Shown piece by piece: positions 7,699-16,998 of a DNA stretch of 38,042 nt. The stretch comes from Veillonella sp. KGMB01456. GTDB lineage: Bacteria > Bacillota > Negativicutes > Veillonellales > Veillonellaceae. Position numbers and translations under genes: made by a program. The notes under the pieces were generated by a model. It was given only the letters and a program-made list of their open reading frames with translations, made no database searches and was not told the DNA's origin. The stretch is from positions 1 to 38,042 of the forward strand of contig NZ_JALKIG010000020.1 of assembly GCF_023051165.1 (NCBI RefSeq). Reading direction: 5' to 3'. Each line of letters opens with the position of its first letter. The stretch's first letter is position 1.

Positions 7699-8622
7699 TT
7701 ATTGTTGCTGCGACAATTCATACAGTTTAGCTACTCGCTTACGCAGTGGCGGATGATCGCTGACTAGTTGATTGATAAAACCTTCTGTATCGCCGTAGCG
7801 TGTCAGTTTTGCCAACGCCGACGCGAGCTCCTGCCCCAGCCCCAACTCATGAGCAAAACGGTCGGCACGATATTCGGCTACACGAGAGCCGAACGGCGCC
7901 AACAGCACATAGCCGAAATTAGCGATACTATGCAGGATTCGTACAATAAATCGTATAAATAGGATAAAGGCCATAAAGATAACTGCCAAAATATTGATAA
8001 ACGGAATGTAGCGAAGTATATTATACACCATCGTAATCATCCAAACGATTAATTCAAAAGCAATTATGATAGCGTTATACACATTGAGCATGGCCACCGA
8101 CGTCATACCGTAAGTGGTATCGCGATGAATCAAATGGCTGAGCTCATGCGCCAGAATCCCCTTAAGTTCAGCCGAGTTCATTTCATTAATCAAGCCCATC
8201 AACACGACTACCCGGTCATGGCCTAGGGCAAAGGCATTAATCTGATTGCTGTGCTGCACATACAGCCGATAGCGCCCCGCATCAACGCCGGCGCGATTGC
8301 ACACATCTTGCCAACAGGCATCTAAATAGTTTTTCAAATCACCTTCCGGTTTGCTAATAGCTTTAAATTTTAAAAACAAGCCCTGCACCGGTGGCAATTG
8401 GAATAAGATGATGGCGACTAAAAAGAAAAGTGCCACCCAAGTGCAAGATACGGCAAAGCTGTGTGTCGGTAAATTGTATTTTTGCAAAAAATCTAAAATA
8501 AACGGCTGTTCCAATATGGTCGGTTCCCCAAAAAGCGCAAAGATATTATTGATAAAGTGCAAAATAACCGTTCCTACCAAGCCATAAATGAGACCGGTAA
8601 TTATAAGCAATAGAATTCCCAT
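7699..8622 (-). CDS. M48 family (HtpX-like) zinc metalloprotease
   Basis: A 307-residue membrane protease. Two hydrophobic segments at about residues 3-30 and 57-78 are followed by the zinc site HELSH (His159, Glu160, His163). Further membrane segments span about 175-240. The third ligand is expected in AEYRAD (about Glu250). HtpX-type enzymes degrade misfolded membrane proteins at the cytoplasmic face. Length is close to that of E. coli HtpX. LemA is encoded 184 bases downstream on the same strand, so a functional LemA-M48 pair is likely. All catalytic residues are present. Confidence 0.9.
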   Translation of the reverse strand: MGILLLIITGLIYGLVGTVILHFINNIFALFGEPTILEQPFILDFLQKYNLPTHSFAVSCTWVALFFLVAIILFQLPPVQGLFLKFKAISKPEGDLKNYLDACWQDVCNRAGVDAGRYRLYVQHSNQINAFALGHDRVVVLMGLINEMNSAELKGILAHELSHLIHRDTTYGMTSVAMLNVYNAIIIAFELIVWMITMVYNILRYIPFINILAVIFMAFILFIRFIVRILHSIANFGYVLLAPFGSRVAEYRADRFAHELGLGQELASALAKLTRYGDTEGFINQLVSDHPPLRKRVAKLYELSQQQ

Positions 8623-8753
8623 GCAATATCCCTTTCTATTCGCACTACCTCTGATGTTTTAAACGTATTACCGGTACGTCCAATACCATACCTAAACTTA
8701 CGATATATTCTTTATTCTTATCTAGATTATACCCCAAGACAGGAGTAACGACC

Positions 8754-9275
8754 ATGATTTATTTCACCAGCGATCTGCACCTAGGCTATCCAAAAGTTAT
8801 TAAAAACAGAAATCGTCCGTTCGACACGGTTGAAGAAATGAATGAAACACTCATCGCCAATTACAACAGCCTTGTTTCTAAAAAAGATACGGTGTATCTC
8901 TTAGGGGATTTAACGCAAAAACTAGAACCACAGGAGGCTAATTCCTTACTGAGTCGTCTGAATGGTAAAAAGACGCTCCTCATAGGCAATCATGATAAGT
9001 ATAAGAAATATGATGCCAAAATTTTTAAAGAGATGTGTGATTATAAATATTTGACTGATAAAAAAGTCCCTATCGCCTTGATGCATTATCCGATTTTAGC
9101 GTGGAATCGCTATCGTCACGGCAGCATGATGTTGCACGGTCACATCCACTCAACGGGCGAGTATAACGAACGAAATCGAGTGGAAGGCATTCGACGCTAC
9201 GATGTGGGCGTTGACGCCAATCACTTCTATCCTGTTTCTTTGGATGAAATATGGGAATTTTTTGAGATTGAATAA
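8754..9275 (+). CDS. Calcineurin-like metallophosphoesterase (small, 173 aa)
   Basis: A compact two-metal phosphoesterase. All five family blocks are visible: DLHLG (Asp7, His9), GDL (Asp52), GNHD (Asn79, His80), MHYP (His111) and HGHIHS (His130, His132). No signal peptide, so cytoplasmic. The natural substrate is unknown; small members of this superfamily act on phosphodiesters, nucleotides or dinucleotide polyphosphates. CAGGAG sets the start. A second, distinct phosphoesterase gene begins 14 bases downstream, so the two form an operon. Confidence 0.88.
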   Translation: MIYFTSDLHLGYPKVIKNRNRPFDTVEEMNETLIANYNSLVSKKDTVYLLGDLTQKLEPQEANSLLSRLNGKKTLLIGNHDKYKKYDAKIFKEMCDYKYLTDKKVPIALMHYPILAWNRYRHGSMMLHGHIHSTGEYNERNRVEGIRRYDVGVDANHFYPVSLDEIWEFFEIE

Positions 9276-9289
9276 AAAGGAGTTAACCT

Positions 9290-9991
9290 ATGATTTTTGT
9301 TACAGGCGATCTTCATGGTGAAAAAGAACAAATCCAAGAATATATCAAAGTATTAAGCGATTGCACTAAAGACGATATTTTGATTGTCGCCGGTGACTTT
9401 GGCATTCCTTGGTACAGTCGTGCCTTAGACATGCACTATAAAGACGATAAGTTATTAGACTTATTAAGAAATGCCCCTTTTACAACTTGCTTTGTTGACG
9501 GCAATCACGAAAATTTTGACTTACTATATAGCAATCCTGTCATTGAAAAATGGGGCGGCCGTGTTCATGATTTGGACGGTATCTACCACCTCATGCGCGG
9601 CGAAATTTTTACCATGGAAAACCAAACTATTTTCACCTTCGGCGGCGCTGCCAGTGTGGATAAACAATACAGAACGCCGAGCATTTCATGGTGGGAGCAA
9701 GAAAACTCGACATCTGAAGAACAATCCTATGCTATTGAAAACTTGAAAAAGCACAATTTTAACGTAGATTACGTCATCACCCATCAGGCACCCAAACAAT
9801 TTATTCATATCATTCGTCATTTACTTTTTAATAAAGTCAACATTACCTGCCCGACACAGGAGTTCTTGACCAAGCTAAAGCCGAAACTTACTTTTAAGAA
9901 ATGGTACTTCGGACATTATCACGATGATATAAATTCTCCGATTGATAGAGCCAGACTGCTGTTTGATGAGATTGTTGATTTGGGGACGTAA
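9290..9991 (+). CDS. Calcineurin-like metallophosphoesterase (233 aa)
   Basis: The second phosphoesterase of the pair. Its motifs are GDLHG (Asp7, His9), GDFG (Asp36), GNHEN (Asn72, His73), ITHQAP and GHYHDD. It is longer than its neighbour, with an insertion between GNHEN and ITHQAP that includes the aromatic SISWWEQEN segment, probably lining the substrate pocket. The two proteins differ too much outside the motifs to be a recent duplication. AAGGAG lies in the 14-base gap. A strong terminator follows. Substrate unknown. Confidence 0.88.
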   Translation: MIFVTGDLHGEKEQIQEYIKVLSDCTKDDILIVAGDFGIPWYSRALDMHYKDDKLLDLLRNAPFTTCFVDGNHENFDLLYSNPVIEKWGGRVHDLDGIYHLMRGEIFTMENQTIFTFGGAASVDKQYRTPSISWWEQENSTSEEQSYAIENLKKHNFNVDYVITHQAPKQFIHIIRHLLFNKVNITCPTQEFLTKLKPKLTFKKWYFGHYHDDINSPIDRARLLFDEIVDLGT

Positions 9992-10010
9992 AAAATATTG
10001 ATTTAATAGC

Positions 10011-10048
10011 AAAAAATGAGATGCAAGTTAAACTGCACCTCATTTTTT
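10011..10048. terminator. Bidirectional rho-independent terminator
   Basis: AAAAAATGAG pairs with CTCATTTTTT, then TGCA with TGCA after one mismatch. It lies between the phosphoesterase operon and the convergent LRAT-domain gene. Confidence 0.85.
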
Positions 10049-10064
10049 ATTATTTAAGTATCAA

Positions 10065-10577
10065 TTAGAATTCCGCTTCCTCTTGGAAAAGTTCTTTATT
10101 AATGGCACTTAACCCCAACCCTACTAGGCCAAAAATCCAGGTAATCGGATGAGAAGAAAATCGGTTATAATTACGTGCTTGGCGGCTATCATGAATTCCT
10201 GTTTTACACCAAATAGCAAAATGTTCACAATTATTGCCCAGCAAACTATAATTTTCTTTCTTCGGCGCATTTAAACGTCCATATGCTCTTTTTACAGTCT
10301 CCTCCGGTGAATAAAAATTATATTTACCATCTTCAAAGGAACAATAATCATCAATAACAGACAACAACTCTTGTGGCGGAATCGTATATATTTTATCCTC
10401 ACACCTAAATTTTTCAACATCAGTCTTAGCAATTCGCGGATCTTTATATCCTGTAACTTTGTCAATAAAGTTACTATCAAAATGAATGACGTTTAATTCT
10501 CCCACATAAATCCCAAAATGTGAATAAAATCCTCGATCGCAAAAAATAATGTCTCCTGGAATAACTTTTCTTCCCAT
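10065..10577 (-). CDS. LRAT-domain (NlpC/P60-superfamily) protein
   Basis: A 170-residue protein with the lecithin:retinol acyltransferase fold of papain-like thiol enzymes. The order is GDIIF, then SHFGIYVG with His20, then a second His at 32, then NNCEHFAIWC with the nucleophile Cys117. Bacterial LRAT proteins are thought to be acyltransferases or hydrolases; no substrate is known here. Residues about 145-159 are hydrophobic (a Gly/Leu-rich segment), suggesting C-terminal membrane association as in animal homologues. I start at the ATG covering 10575-10577: GGGGAGG lies 9 bases upstream and would be inside the gene if the ATG six codons earlier were used. Confidence 0.8.
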   Translation of the reverse strand: MGRKVIPGDIIFCDRGFYSHFGIYVGELNVIHFDSNFIDKVTGYKDPRIAKTDVEKFRCEDKIYTIPPQELLSVIDDYCSFEDGKYNFYSPEETVKRAYGRLNAPKKENYSLLGNNCEHFAIWCKTGIHDSRQARNYNRFSSHPITWIFGLVGLGLSAINKELFQEEAEF

Positions 10578-10662
10578 AATCACTAACCTCCCCATTAGAT
10601 TTCTTTACATATGTATTTTGGAAATTTCAATGTCCGTTGTGCCTAATTTAGTATATTTCATC

Positions 10663-11199
10663 TTATTCCACCTTCTCAATCGTAGCCGTAAAATCGCCCT
10701 TCATGCCGGATAGAATTTCCATCCCCGACTCTACACGGCCTAATTTAATTAGCCCCGGTGAATTTCCAAAGTCTTTATAAAAAATGCATAGATTGCCCCA
10801 TGGTGAGAAGTAGCACAAATCACCTACATCGGGATCCGTTGCATCCGGTTCGCCTTTAGTCGGCAGCTTTTCAGGTGGATAGGCAATTTTCTCGGTACTG
10901 TTATAATCTGAAAAACTCAGCGTCATAGGAAGTGCTTCGTAAAGGGCATTGGCCGTTGGTGTATCATAGAGAACAATAGAAATCTCCTGTCCTTCGACGG
11001 TCATTTTTAATTTACGATTCGTTACATTTGGTGTAGCTTGTTGCGTTTTCACAACACTCGTGTCCTCTTTGGCATTCGAGCTTACAGCTTCTTTAGCATT
11101 CGAATTCGCAGCCTCTTTAGCCGTGCTCGACTGGCCGGCACAGGCCGTCAATATGGTAACAATCAGTGACATTGCCAGAAATACAATAACTTTTTTCAT
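10663..11199 (-). CDS. Lipoprotein with cyclophilin-like domain
   Basis: A 178-residue exported lipoprotein. The signal peptide (MKKVIVFLAMSLIVTILTAC) ends in the lipobox LTAC, giving lipidation at Cys20. An Ala/Ser/Asn-rich linker with a duplicated NSNAKEA-like unit covers about residues 22-52. The C-terminal domain (about 61-178) has features of the cyclophilin-like fold (PF18050): TVEGQEISIVLYDTPTANALYEALP, then DLCYFSPWGNLCIFYKD, then IKLGRVESGME. Classic cyclophilin active-site residues are not evident, so isomerase activity should not be assumed. The Met at 11199 is chosen because the signal peptide and a GAGGGGG site both fit it. Confidence 0.82.
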   Translation of the reverse strand: MKKVIVFLAMSLIVTILTACAGQSSTAKEAANSNAKEAVSSNAKEDTSVVKTQQATPNVTNRKLKMTVEGQEISIVLYDTPTANALYEALPMTLSFSDYNSTEKIAYPPEKLPTKGEPDATDPDVGDLCYFSPWGNLCIFYKDFGNSPGLIKLGRVESGMEILSGMKGDFTATIEKVE

Positions 11200-11385
11200 A
11201 AAAGCCCCCTCTTTTCTCAATGAAACTGTATCCAAAAGGCAAATACTCCATTCTCTTAATACCTTTATTGTAACTATATTTAGTTCATATTTCTAATACT
11301 TATCTCTCATTATTAGTTATGCCTAAAATGTATTTCTTAGCGAAATCAATAAATCTTGCTGTAGCTAATGAAAAAATATACGTAT

Positions 11386-12333
11386 TTACTTCTTCACCAA
11401 TTCATATCGTATATTACGGCTTCCACCAATCTGTACAATCTGCCCCTTATCTATCATTGATTTCAAAATACGCCCCGCCGTAGATTGACTAACACCCAAT
11501 AATTCCTGAGTTTCTTTGCGAGTAATCACTTGCTTCTCCGCCAAGTGATGCATTATTCTTTCCTCATTCGAACTGCCAAACGGAACCACTGTCTCTCTAA
11601 TCGCCTGTGGTTTCTCCGTCACTTCTCTCATAGTATTGACATTAGGTAGAATAATTTTAAACGTATTATTAGTAACTCGAAGTTGTGGCTGTAACGGAGC
11701 ACCGACGTATGCATCCATAATTTTTTGCATACCTGTGCCATAAGCTTCAATGAGTTCTAAACGGTAAAAAACATTAGCCAGGTTCGGATTACGACACACC
11801 GAAACACCTGCTGTCACATCTTCTAACTCTAACCCGGGGAGCAGACCACCCAAAGAAACAAATTCTAACCTGTCTTCGAAAATACTGATTAATGTACTGG
11901 CACTAAATGAATAGTCTCGGTGAACTAACGTATTAAGTAATGCCTCGCGAACTGCAACTTCCGGATAATCTCGGGTGTCGATACGCCGAAGTTTTTCAAA
12001 AGTTGAACCGATTTGATTATGTAAATCAATATAATCGTAAACTTCATTCATTTGTTGCATAAGCGAACCGGAGAATTCTCTACGATCTTTAAATATATTT
12101 TGATTGGTTCCTTGAAATATGGCTGCCTTGATAGTATAAGGACACTGTTCAGATAGGAGTAAGCCCAAGTTCGTATATAATCCATCAGGAGATACTAGTT
12201 TTAAAGTTTTCAGCTGAGATGGCCCAAATGGAACCCTTCGAAGATCAAACTCTTTTTTGGTGGCTTCAAAAGTTAACTCCTGATTAATAGAACGCATATC
12301 CTCAAAGCTATCGTATTCTTCTTGAAAACTCAT
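11386..12333 (-). CDS. AlbA_2/HATPase_c_4-type regulator lacking its N-terminal domain
   Basis: A 315-residue protein resembling the C-terminal two thirds of the 'putative DNA-binding, RecG-like C-terminal' family. It holds a linker domain, an ATPase-fold segment (about residues 125-215, with VREALLNTLVHRDYS and EAYGTGMQKIMDAY), and a winged helix at about 255-310. Full-length members begin with a Schlafen AlbA_2 domain of roughly 100-120 residues. That domain is absent: only about 250 non-coding bases lie before the next gene. AAGGA is 9 bases from the ATG covering 12331-12333, so it looks translated. It is either a genuine short regulator or a 5'-deleted remnant. The promoter carries short repeats that may be its own operators. 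Confidence 0.72.
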   Translation of the reverse strand: MSFQEEYDSFEDMRSINQELTFEATKKEFDLRRVPFGPSQLKTLKLVSPDGLYTNLGLLLSEQCPYTIKAAIFQGTNQNIFKDRREFSGSLMQQMNEVYDYIDLHNQIGSTFEKLRRIDTRDYPEVAVREALLNTLVHRDYSFSASTLISIFEDRLEFVSLGGLLPGLELEDVTAGVSVCRNPNLANVFYRLELIEAYGTGMQKIMDAYVGAPLQPQLRVTNNTFKIILPNVNTMREVTEKPQAIRETVVPFGSSNEERIMHHLAEKQVITRKETQELLGVSQSTAGRILKSMIDKGQIVQIGGSRNIRYELVKK

Positions 12334-12365
12334 TCTACTCATTCCTTAGATTTCCCCCATCTATA

Positions 12366-12433
12366 TTCTAACCAAATTCTAACTTTCTAATCACTTTCTA
12401 ATCATTTCTAACCATTCTCATTAACAATGTCAA
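12366..12433 (-). promoter_or_regulatory. Promoter with five TTAGAA-type repeats
   Basis: On the minus strand a consensus -35 TTGACA (12433-12428) is followed after 17 bases by TAGAAA (12410-12405). On the plus strand the element TTCTAAYY begins at 12366, 12377, 12385, 12396 and 12406, so copies are 8-11 bases apart, close to one helical turn. The copies cover the -10 box and the first 40 or so transcribed bases, as expected of repressor operators. Confidence 0.55.
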
Positions 12434-12520
12434 TTAATATTTCTCAGCTCTCCATTATTAGGTATTTTAGAATATGAAATCTATGTAAAATAAAAAAGTA
12501 GCGAGAACCTAGCAAAAACA

Positions 12521-12564
12521 GGCCGTAACGAAATGTATTTTTCTACTCGCATTTCGTTACAGCC
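12521..12564 (-). terminator. Terminator of the aconitase-like gene
   Basis: Arms 12521-12535 and 12550-12564 pair over 15 bases with one wobble. On the minus strand the stem is followed by a T5 tract. It lies 22 bases beyond the stop codon of the hydratase gene. Confidence 0.75.
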
Positions 12565-12585
12565 CGTTCGTATTACTTCTTAATA

Positions 12586-14901
12586 TTAATCTTTGTCATT
12601 ATTCGACTTAGAGTCTGCATAATAGTTAATTAAGCACCCCTTAGCAATAATAGATTTTTCTTCATTGCTCAAATAGCCTAGGTGTAATGTAATTTCTTCT
12701 TTTTTCCCATTATTAATCACATAAGCCTTAAAGTCGTCACTATCACTTAATAAGATAGCTCTTACATTAGGTACAAATACATAATCCCCTACCGCCAACT
12801 TTCTAGAGTCAGTTTCACTTGTTACAAATGGCAACATCCCCCAATTAATTACATTTGAACGATATCGTTTAGTAGCATATTCTAAGGCAATATTGGCTCC
12901 TCCACCTAATACACGCTGACAAGATGCAGCTTGTTCACGAGCGGATCCATCACCCGGTTTATTGGCATAAATCATGCTTGCTACAAGTGTCGACTTAGAC
13001 AAATCATCTAATGATTTACCAAGATTCAAAGCGTCATTAATCATTTGATAAGCATTTTGTAATTCCAAATTAATAACTCCATCTTGACGGCTTTTTTCCC
13101 AGTCTCTTACTGTCTTAGCACGACCAACATATTCCGGCACTTTACGACTTAAAGCAAATTCTGAAAGTGCATAAGGATTTGAACGATAAGAGGAGGTTTC
13201 CCCAGATGGGATTAATTCATCAGTGGTTGTAACCGGATCATCAATGTATGCAGCTACTTTTAACAAAATATTATCTGTTAATGCTTCAATTTTTGGCCAT
13301 GCTTTAATTGATGGACCATATACAAGTTCTTCAGCTGTATTCGCATCACCATAACCTTGATAAACCTTATTAACATATGGTTTATCATTAAAATGATAGG
13401 AAGCTATATTATCATCATAATCAACTTCAGTGGCTGCTGTTAAAGCGCCCTTATTAATTGCTGTAGCCGCTATAGATCGTGCGTCCATCAGTGCAACCGA
13501 GGAAATTTGTCCCTGTCCCGGTTTGGAACCTTCACGATTAGGAAAATTACGCGTTGCATGTCGAGCAGATAGCCCACCATTATTTGGGGTATCACCAGCA
13601 CCAAAACAAGGACCGCAGAATGCAGATCGAATAATAGCACCGGCTTCCATTAAATCACCTAGAGCACCATTTCTCATAAGTTCTAAGTAAATTGGCTGGC
13701 TGGATGGATACACGCTAAAGGCAAAACGTTCTTGTCCAACACCTTTTCCCTTTACAATATTAGCGGCCGCCATAATATTTTCATATAAACCGCCGGAGCA
13801 GCCTACAATTATTCCTTGATCTACATGAAGTTTATTCTCATGATATTTTTCCGGTAACATAAGACGTAATTCTTTATTATCCAATTGATCTACTGCATTT
13901 TTTTCAATTTGACGCAATAAATCTTGACCGCCTTCATTCAACTCTTTAATTGTATATACGTTGCTTGGATGGAACGGCATAGCAATCATACTTTCCACTT
14001 TATCGAGTTCTACTTTAACTAAACCATCATAATAAGCAATATTACCCGGCTGTAATAATTTATAATCAGAACCTCGACCATGAATTGTTAAAAATTCTTT
14101 AGTCGTATCATCTGTGCACCAAATTGTAGTAAGACAGGTCGTTTCCGTCGTCATAACATCGATACCATTGCGAAAATCCATGGATAAATTATGTATACCA
14201 GGTCCTACGAATTCCATAATTTTATTTTTAACAAAACCATTTTTAAAAACAGCTTTCTCTATAGCTAAAGCAACATCTTGTGGTCCAACGCCATGACGTG
14301 GCTTACCTGTCAAATAAATGGCAACTACTTTTGGTCGTTGAATATCATACGTACGGCCTAATAATTGTTTAACTAACTCCGGACCGCCTTCGCCGATGGC
14401 CATTGTTCCTAATGCACCATAACGAGTATGACTATCTGAACCTAATATCATCTTCCCACATCCTGCCATAGTTTCACGCATATATTGATGAATAACAGCC
14501 AAATGAGGTGGCACATAAATACCGCCAAAACGCTTAACCGCAGACAAACCAAATACATGATCATCTTCATTAATTGTTCCGCCAACGGCAGCTAAACTAT
14601 TGTGACAATTAGTTAAAACGTAAGGAATAGGAAAACGATCTAACCCGGATGCTATTGCAGTCTGAATAATCCCCACATACGTAATATCATGCGATGTAAG
14701 TGCATCAAATTTAATACGTAAAGACTCATCCCCTTCACTAGTTTGATGTGCCATCATGATTCGATACGCCATGGTTTCTTTAGCGGCTTTTGTTTCATCA
14801 AATTCTTGACTACGCGAATGGTTTACAACGGATTCCTTAGTGACAATCTTGTTTCCATTTTCTAAAAAAATGCCATCTGAAATTAATGTTACTGCGTTCA
14901 T
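12586..14901 (-). CDS. YbhJ-type hydratase of the aconitase superfamily
   Basis: A 771-residue aconitase-family protein of the YbhJ branch. The [4Fe-4S] ligands are present: one Cys in VGCSGG (near residue 367) and two in CGPC (near 429 and 432). The large first part holds the conserved [12 protein letters not shown] and GEGGPE segments. The C-terminal part is the swivel domain with [10 protein letters not shown]. Family chemistry is reversible dehydration/hydration of a hydroxy-tricarboxylate; the YbhJ substrate is unknown to me. The gene is divergent from a LysR regulator and borders a tricarboxylate-type catabolic cluster, so a role there is likely. It is probably not the housekeeping aconitase. 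Confidence 0.85.
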   Translation of the reverse strand: MNAVTLISDGIFLENGNKIVTKESVVNHSRSQEFDETKAAKETMAYRIMMAHQTSEGDESLRIKFDALTSHDITYVGIIQTAIASGLDRFPIPYVLTNCHNSLAAVGGTINEDDHVFGLSAVKRFGGIYVPPHLAVIHQYMRETMAGCGKMILGSDSHTRYGALGTMAIGEGGPELVKQLLGRTYDIQRPKVVAIYLTGKPRHGVGPQDVALAIEKAVFKNGFVKNKIMEFVGPGIHNLSMDFRNGIDVMTTETTCLTTIWCTDDTTKEFLTIHGRGSDYKLLQPGNIAYYDGLVKVELDKVESMIAMPFHPSNVYTIKELNEGGQDLLRQIEKNAVDQLDNKELRLMLPEKYHENKLHVDQGIIVGCSGGLYENIMAAANIVKGKGVGQERFAFSVYPSSQPIYLELMRNGALGDLMEAGAIIRSAFCGPCFGAGDTPNNGGLSARHATRNFPNREGSKPGQGQISSVALMDARSIAATAINKGALTAATEVDYDDNIASYHFNDKPYVNKVYQGYGDANTAEELVYGPSIKAWPKIEALTDNILLKVAAYIDDPVTTTDELIPSGETSSYRSNPYALSEFALSRKVPEYVGRAKTVRDWEKSRQDGVINLELQNAYQMINDALNLGKSLDDLSKSTLVASMIYANKPGDGSAREQAASCQRVLGGGANIALEYATKRYRSNVINWGMLPFVTSETDSRKLAVGDYVFVPNVRAILLSDSDDFKAYVINNGKKEEITLHLGYLSNEEKSIIAKGCLINYYADSKSNNDKD

Positions 14902-14975
14902 GTCCCTACCTAACCTTTCTTTTTTATTCCAACGCTTTATATACTTTACTATCGAACATTAACTATAAATTAACC

Positions 14976-15004
14976 TTGTATCTCAATGACGGTTCTTATA
15001 TAAT
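14976..15004 (+). promoter_or_regulatory. Promoter of the LysR gene
   Basis: TTGTAT at 14976-14981, 17 bases, TATAAT at 14999-15004, about 30 bases before the start codon. Just upstream, TTAACTATAAATTAA (about 14959-14973) is a dyad of the kind LysR proteins bind, placed between the two divergent genes. Confidence 0.6.
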
Positions 15005-15034
15005 TGATATAATAAATATTTATCGGAGGATTTC

Positions 15035-15895
15035 ATGGATACAAAAGACTTTATATTGCTAAAAACTTTATATGAAGAAAAAAATATTACTTATACGGCA
15101 AAACGTTTATTTATGACCCAACCGGCCTTAAGCGAACGTATTAAACGTCTTGAAAAAGAATTTAATTGTAATCTGATTATCCGACAACCTCGTGGTATTG
15201 CTTTTACTTCGGAAGGCGAACAATTATATAACTATATGCAAGAGGCTGACAAAGCCTACCAAGCTATAAAAAAACAATTAAGTGCTACCGGCACTGAAAT
15301 CAGAGGCACATTGCGTCTTGGTTGCTCTAATATTTTTGCCAAATACCACATTCCAAAAATTCTGTCAGCCTTTTCTCTAGCCTATCCATATATTGACATC
15401 AATATGTACAGCGGCTTAAGCTATCGCTTGTATCGACGATTCTTAGAAGGCGAATTAGACGTTACTATCGTTCGTGGTGCACACGATTGGAGCGAACATC
15501 ATCTGGAACTCTTAAGTGAACCATTATGTTTGTTCAATAAATCAGAACTTTCATTTGAAAATTTACCACAACACTCATATATTCATTATCAAACCGATCC
15601 TAATTTACAGCAAACATTAGATGATTGGTGGTATAGTCATTATCAAACGCCCCCTAAAACTTCCATCGAAGTTGACGACATTGATACTTGCATAAAGTTA
15701 GTTCGCCAAGGCTTAGGATTTACTCTTCTCACAGAAAGTTGTGCCCAAGATGTTCCCGGTATCTATACCGCTCCACTAATTACTAAATCCGGTGATCCTT
15801 TACTCCGTACTACTAATTTATACTATCGAAATAACTATACATCAATGACACCGGTCAAAGCTTTTATAGACTTCATTATGAATTGGAAGTTGTAA
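15035..15895 (+). CDS. LysR family transcriptional regulator
   Basis: A 286-residue LysR protein. Its N-terminal winged helix-turn-helix covers residues about 1-60 (NITYTAKRLFMTQPALSERIKRLEKEF), followed by a linker helix. The periplasmic-binding-like effector domain (about 90-286) begins at GTLRLGCSNIFAKYHIPKIL. LysR proteins usually activate a divergent neighbour in response to a pathway intermediate, so the aconitase-like hydratase gene is the expected target. Gallate-pathway clusters are also LysR-controlled in Pseudomonas (GalR), a loose parallel. CGGAGG sets the start. The gene ends at a strong terminator about 165 bases downstream. Confidence 0.92.
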   Translation: MDTKDFILLKTLYEEKNITYTAKRLFMTQPALSERIKRLEKEFNCNLIIRQPRGIAFTSEGEQLYNYMQEADKAYQAIKKQLSATGTEIRGTLRLGCSNIFAKYHIPKILSAFSLAYPYIDINMYSGLSYRLYRRFLEGELDVTIVRGAHDWSEHHLELLSEPLCLFNKSELSFENLPQHSYIHYQTDPNLQQTLDDWWYSHYQTPPKTSIEVDDIDTCIKLVRQGLGFTLLTESCAQDVPGIYTAPLITKSGDPLLRTTNLYYRNNYTSMTPVKAFIDFIMNWKL

Positions 15896-16060
15896 TTTTA
15901 TATCCTATATTCTCTTTACAAATTTACTATATAACTAATTAGCAATATGTACAAATAATAAATAACTCAATTATCAATAAATTAAAACTATTTCTAATTT
16001 TATAGATGATTTACTTCTTATGGAACTAATTTAAGATATCTTTTCTTAAACAAAAAAACA

Positions 16061-16097
16061 AAGCGACTCGCCAATAATCCTCGAGTCGCTTATTTTT
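16061..16097. terminator. Bidirectional rho-independent terminator
   Basis: AAGCGACTCG (16061-16070) pairs perfectly with CGAGTCGCTT (16082-16091). T-rich tracts follow on both strands. It separates the LysR gene from the convergent LigI-like amidohydrolase gene. Confidence 0.85.
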
Positions 16098-16167
16098 ATA
16101 TGAGCACTAATAAATCAAGGCAATATTGTTGTCTAAAACCTTTCGTGTATTTCATACCCATATAGAA

Positions 16168-16983
16168 TTATTGAATATCTTTAATTAAATCGGCAAAACT
16201 ATCGTCCAATATAATATTTCTTAACTTTTCTTCCGGAACTAGTTTTAAAAATGCATCCCAAACCTTTTCATAGGAAATCAATTTTTCAAACTGCGTATGT
16301 GGCCAATCGCTGCCCCATAATAAACGCTTAGCTCCAAAAGCGTCTATTAAGGCTGGCATCAATTCTTCGGCTAACTTAATATTTTCATCAAAAGACAATT
16401 CTTTTTTTAATCGATATGAGGCAGAAATTTTTACCCAAATTTGTTGGCTATTACCAACAGAAAGTAAATATTTAAACCCTTCATCCTCTAATAAATTTTC
16501 TGCAGTAGGTCTACTAAAATGATCTACTACTATTTTTACACCGGCATTTAATAAGTCATCAATTAATGGAGGTAACTGAACGGCATCAATATGTAACTCT
16601 ACATGCCATCCTAATGTTTTTACATAATTAAGGATTTCAGGCCATTTGCCTTCTTTCAAATTAGGGATTTGACGAGCGTATAGATTAAGTCGAATTCCAA
16701 TAATATTGTTTTTTGCCAATGCTTGTAGTTCTTTAAGTGTGATTGTTGTATCGACAACAGCTACACCATAAAGCTTATCCGGGAATTTCTTTATAGCGTT
16801 TACCATATAGGTATTATCAAATCCTAAAAAGCTTGGTTGAATTAATACGCCTTTGTCCATTCCTTTAGATTCAAAATTAGAAATAAATTCCTCAACCAAT
16901 GCACTATAAGTAGGTGCATAACGTCTATCACTCGCTAAATTTAAATTAGGCTCAAATACATGTGCATGTGTGTCAACTCTCAT
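16168..16983 (-). CDS. LigI-like amidohydrolase (COG3618, 2-pyrone-4,6-dicarboxylate lactonase family)
   Basis: A 271-residue TIM-barrel amidohydrolase. The N-terminal metal motif DTHAHVF (residues 4-10), a mid-barrel HIDAVQLP, VDHFSRP and the C-terminal WGSDWPHT all match the LigI/galactarolactone-isomerase group. LigI opens the pyrone ring of 2-pyrone-4,6-dicarboxylate to 4-oxalomesaconate; relatives act on sugar-acid lactones. The exact substrate cannot be read from sequence. The gene follows a MatC-like permease gene by 15 bases, so uptake and hydrolysis appear coupled. GAGAGG sets the start. Confidence 0.85.
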   Translation of the reverse strand: MRVDTHAHVFEPNLNLASDRRYAPTYSALVEEFISNFESKGMDKGVLIQPSFLGFDNTYMVNAIKKFPDKLYGVAVVDTTITLKELQALAKNNIIGIRLNLYARQIPNLKEGKWPEILNYVKTLGWHVELHIDAVQLPPLIDDLLNAGVKIVVDHFSRPTAENLLEDEGFKYLLSVGNSQQIWVKISASYRLKKELSFDENIKLAEELMPALIDAFGAKRLLWGSDWPHTQFEKLISYEKVWDAFLKLVPEEKLRNIILDDSFADLIKDIQ

Positions 16984-16998
16984 ATCTATACCTCTCTA

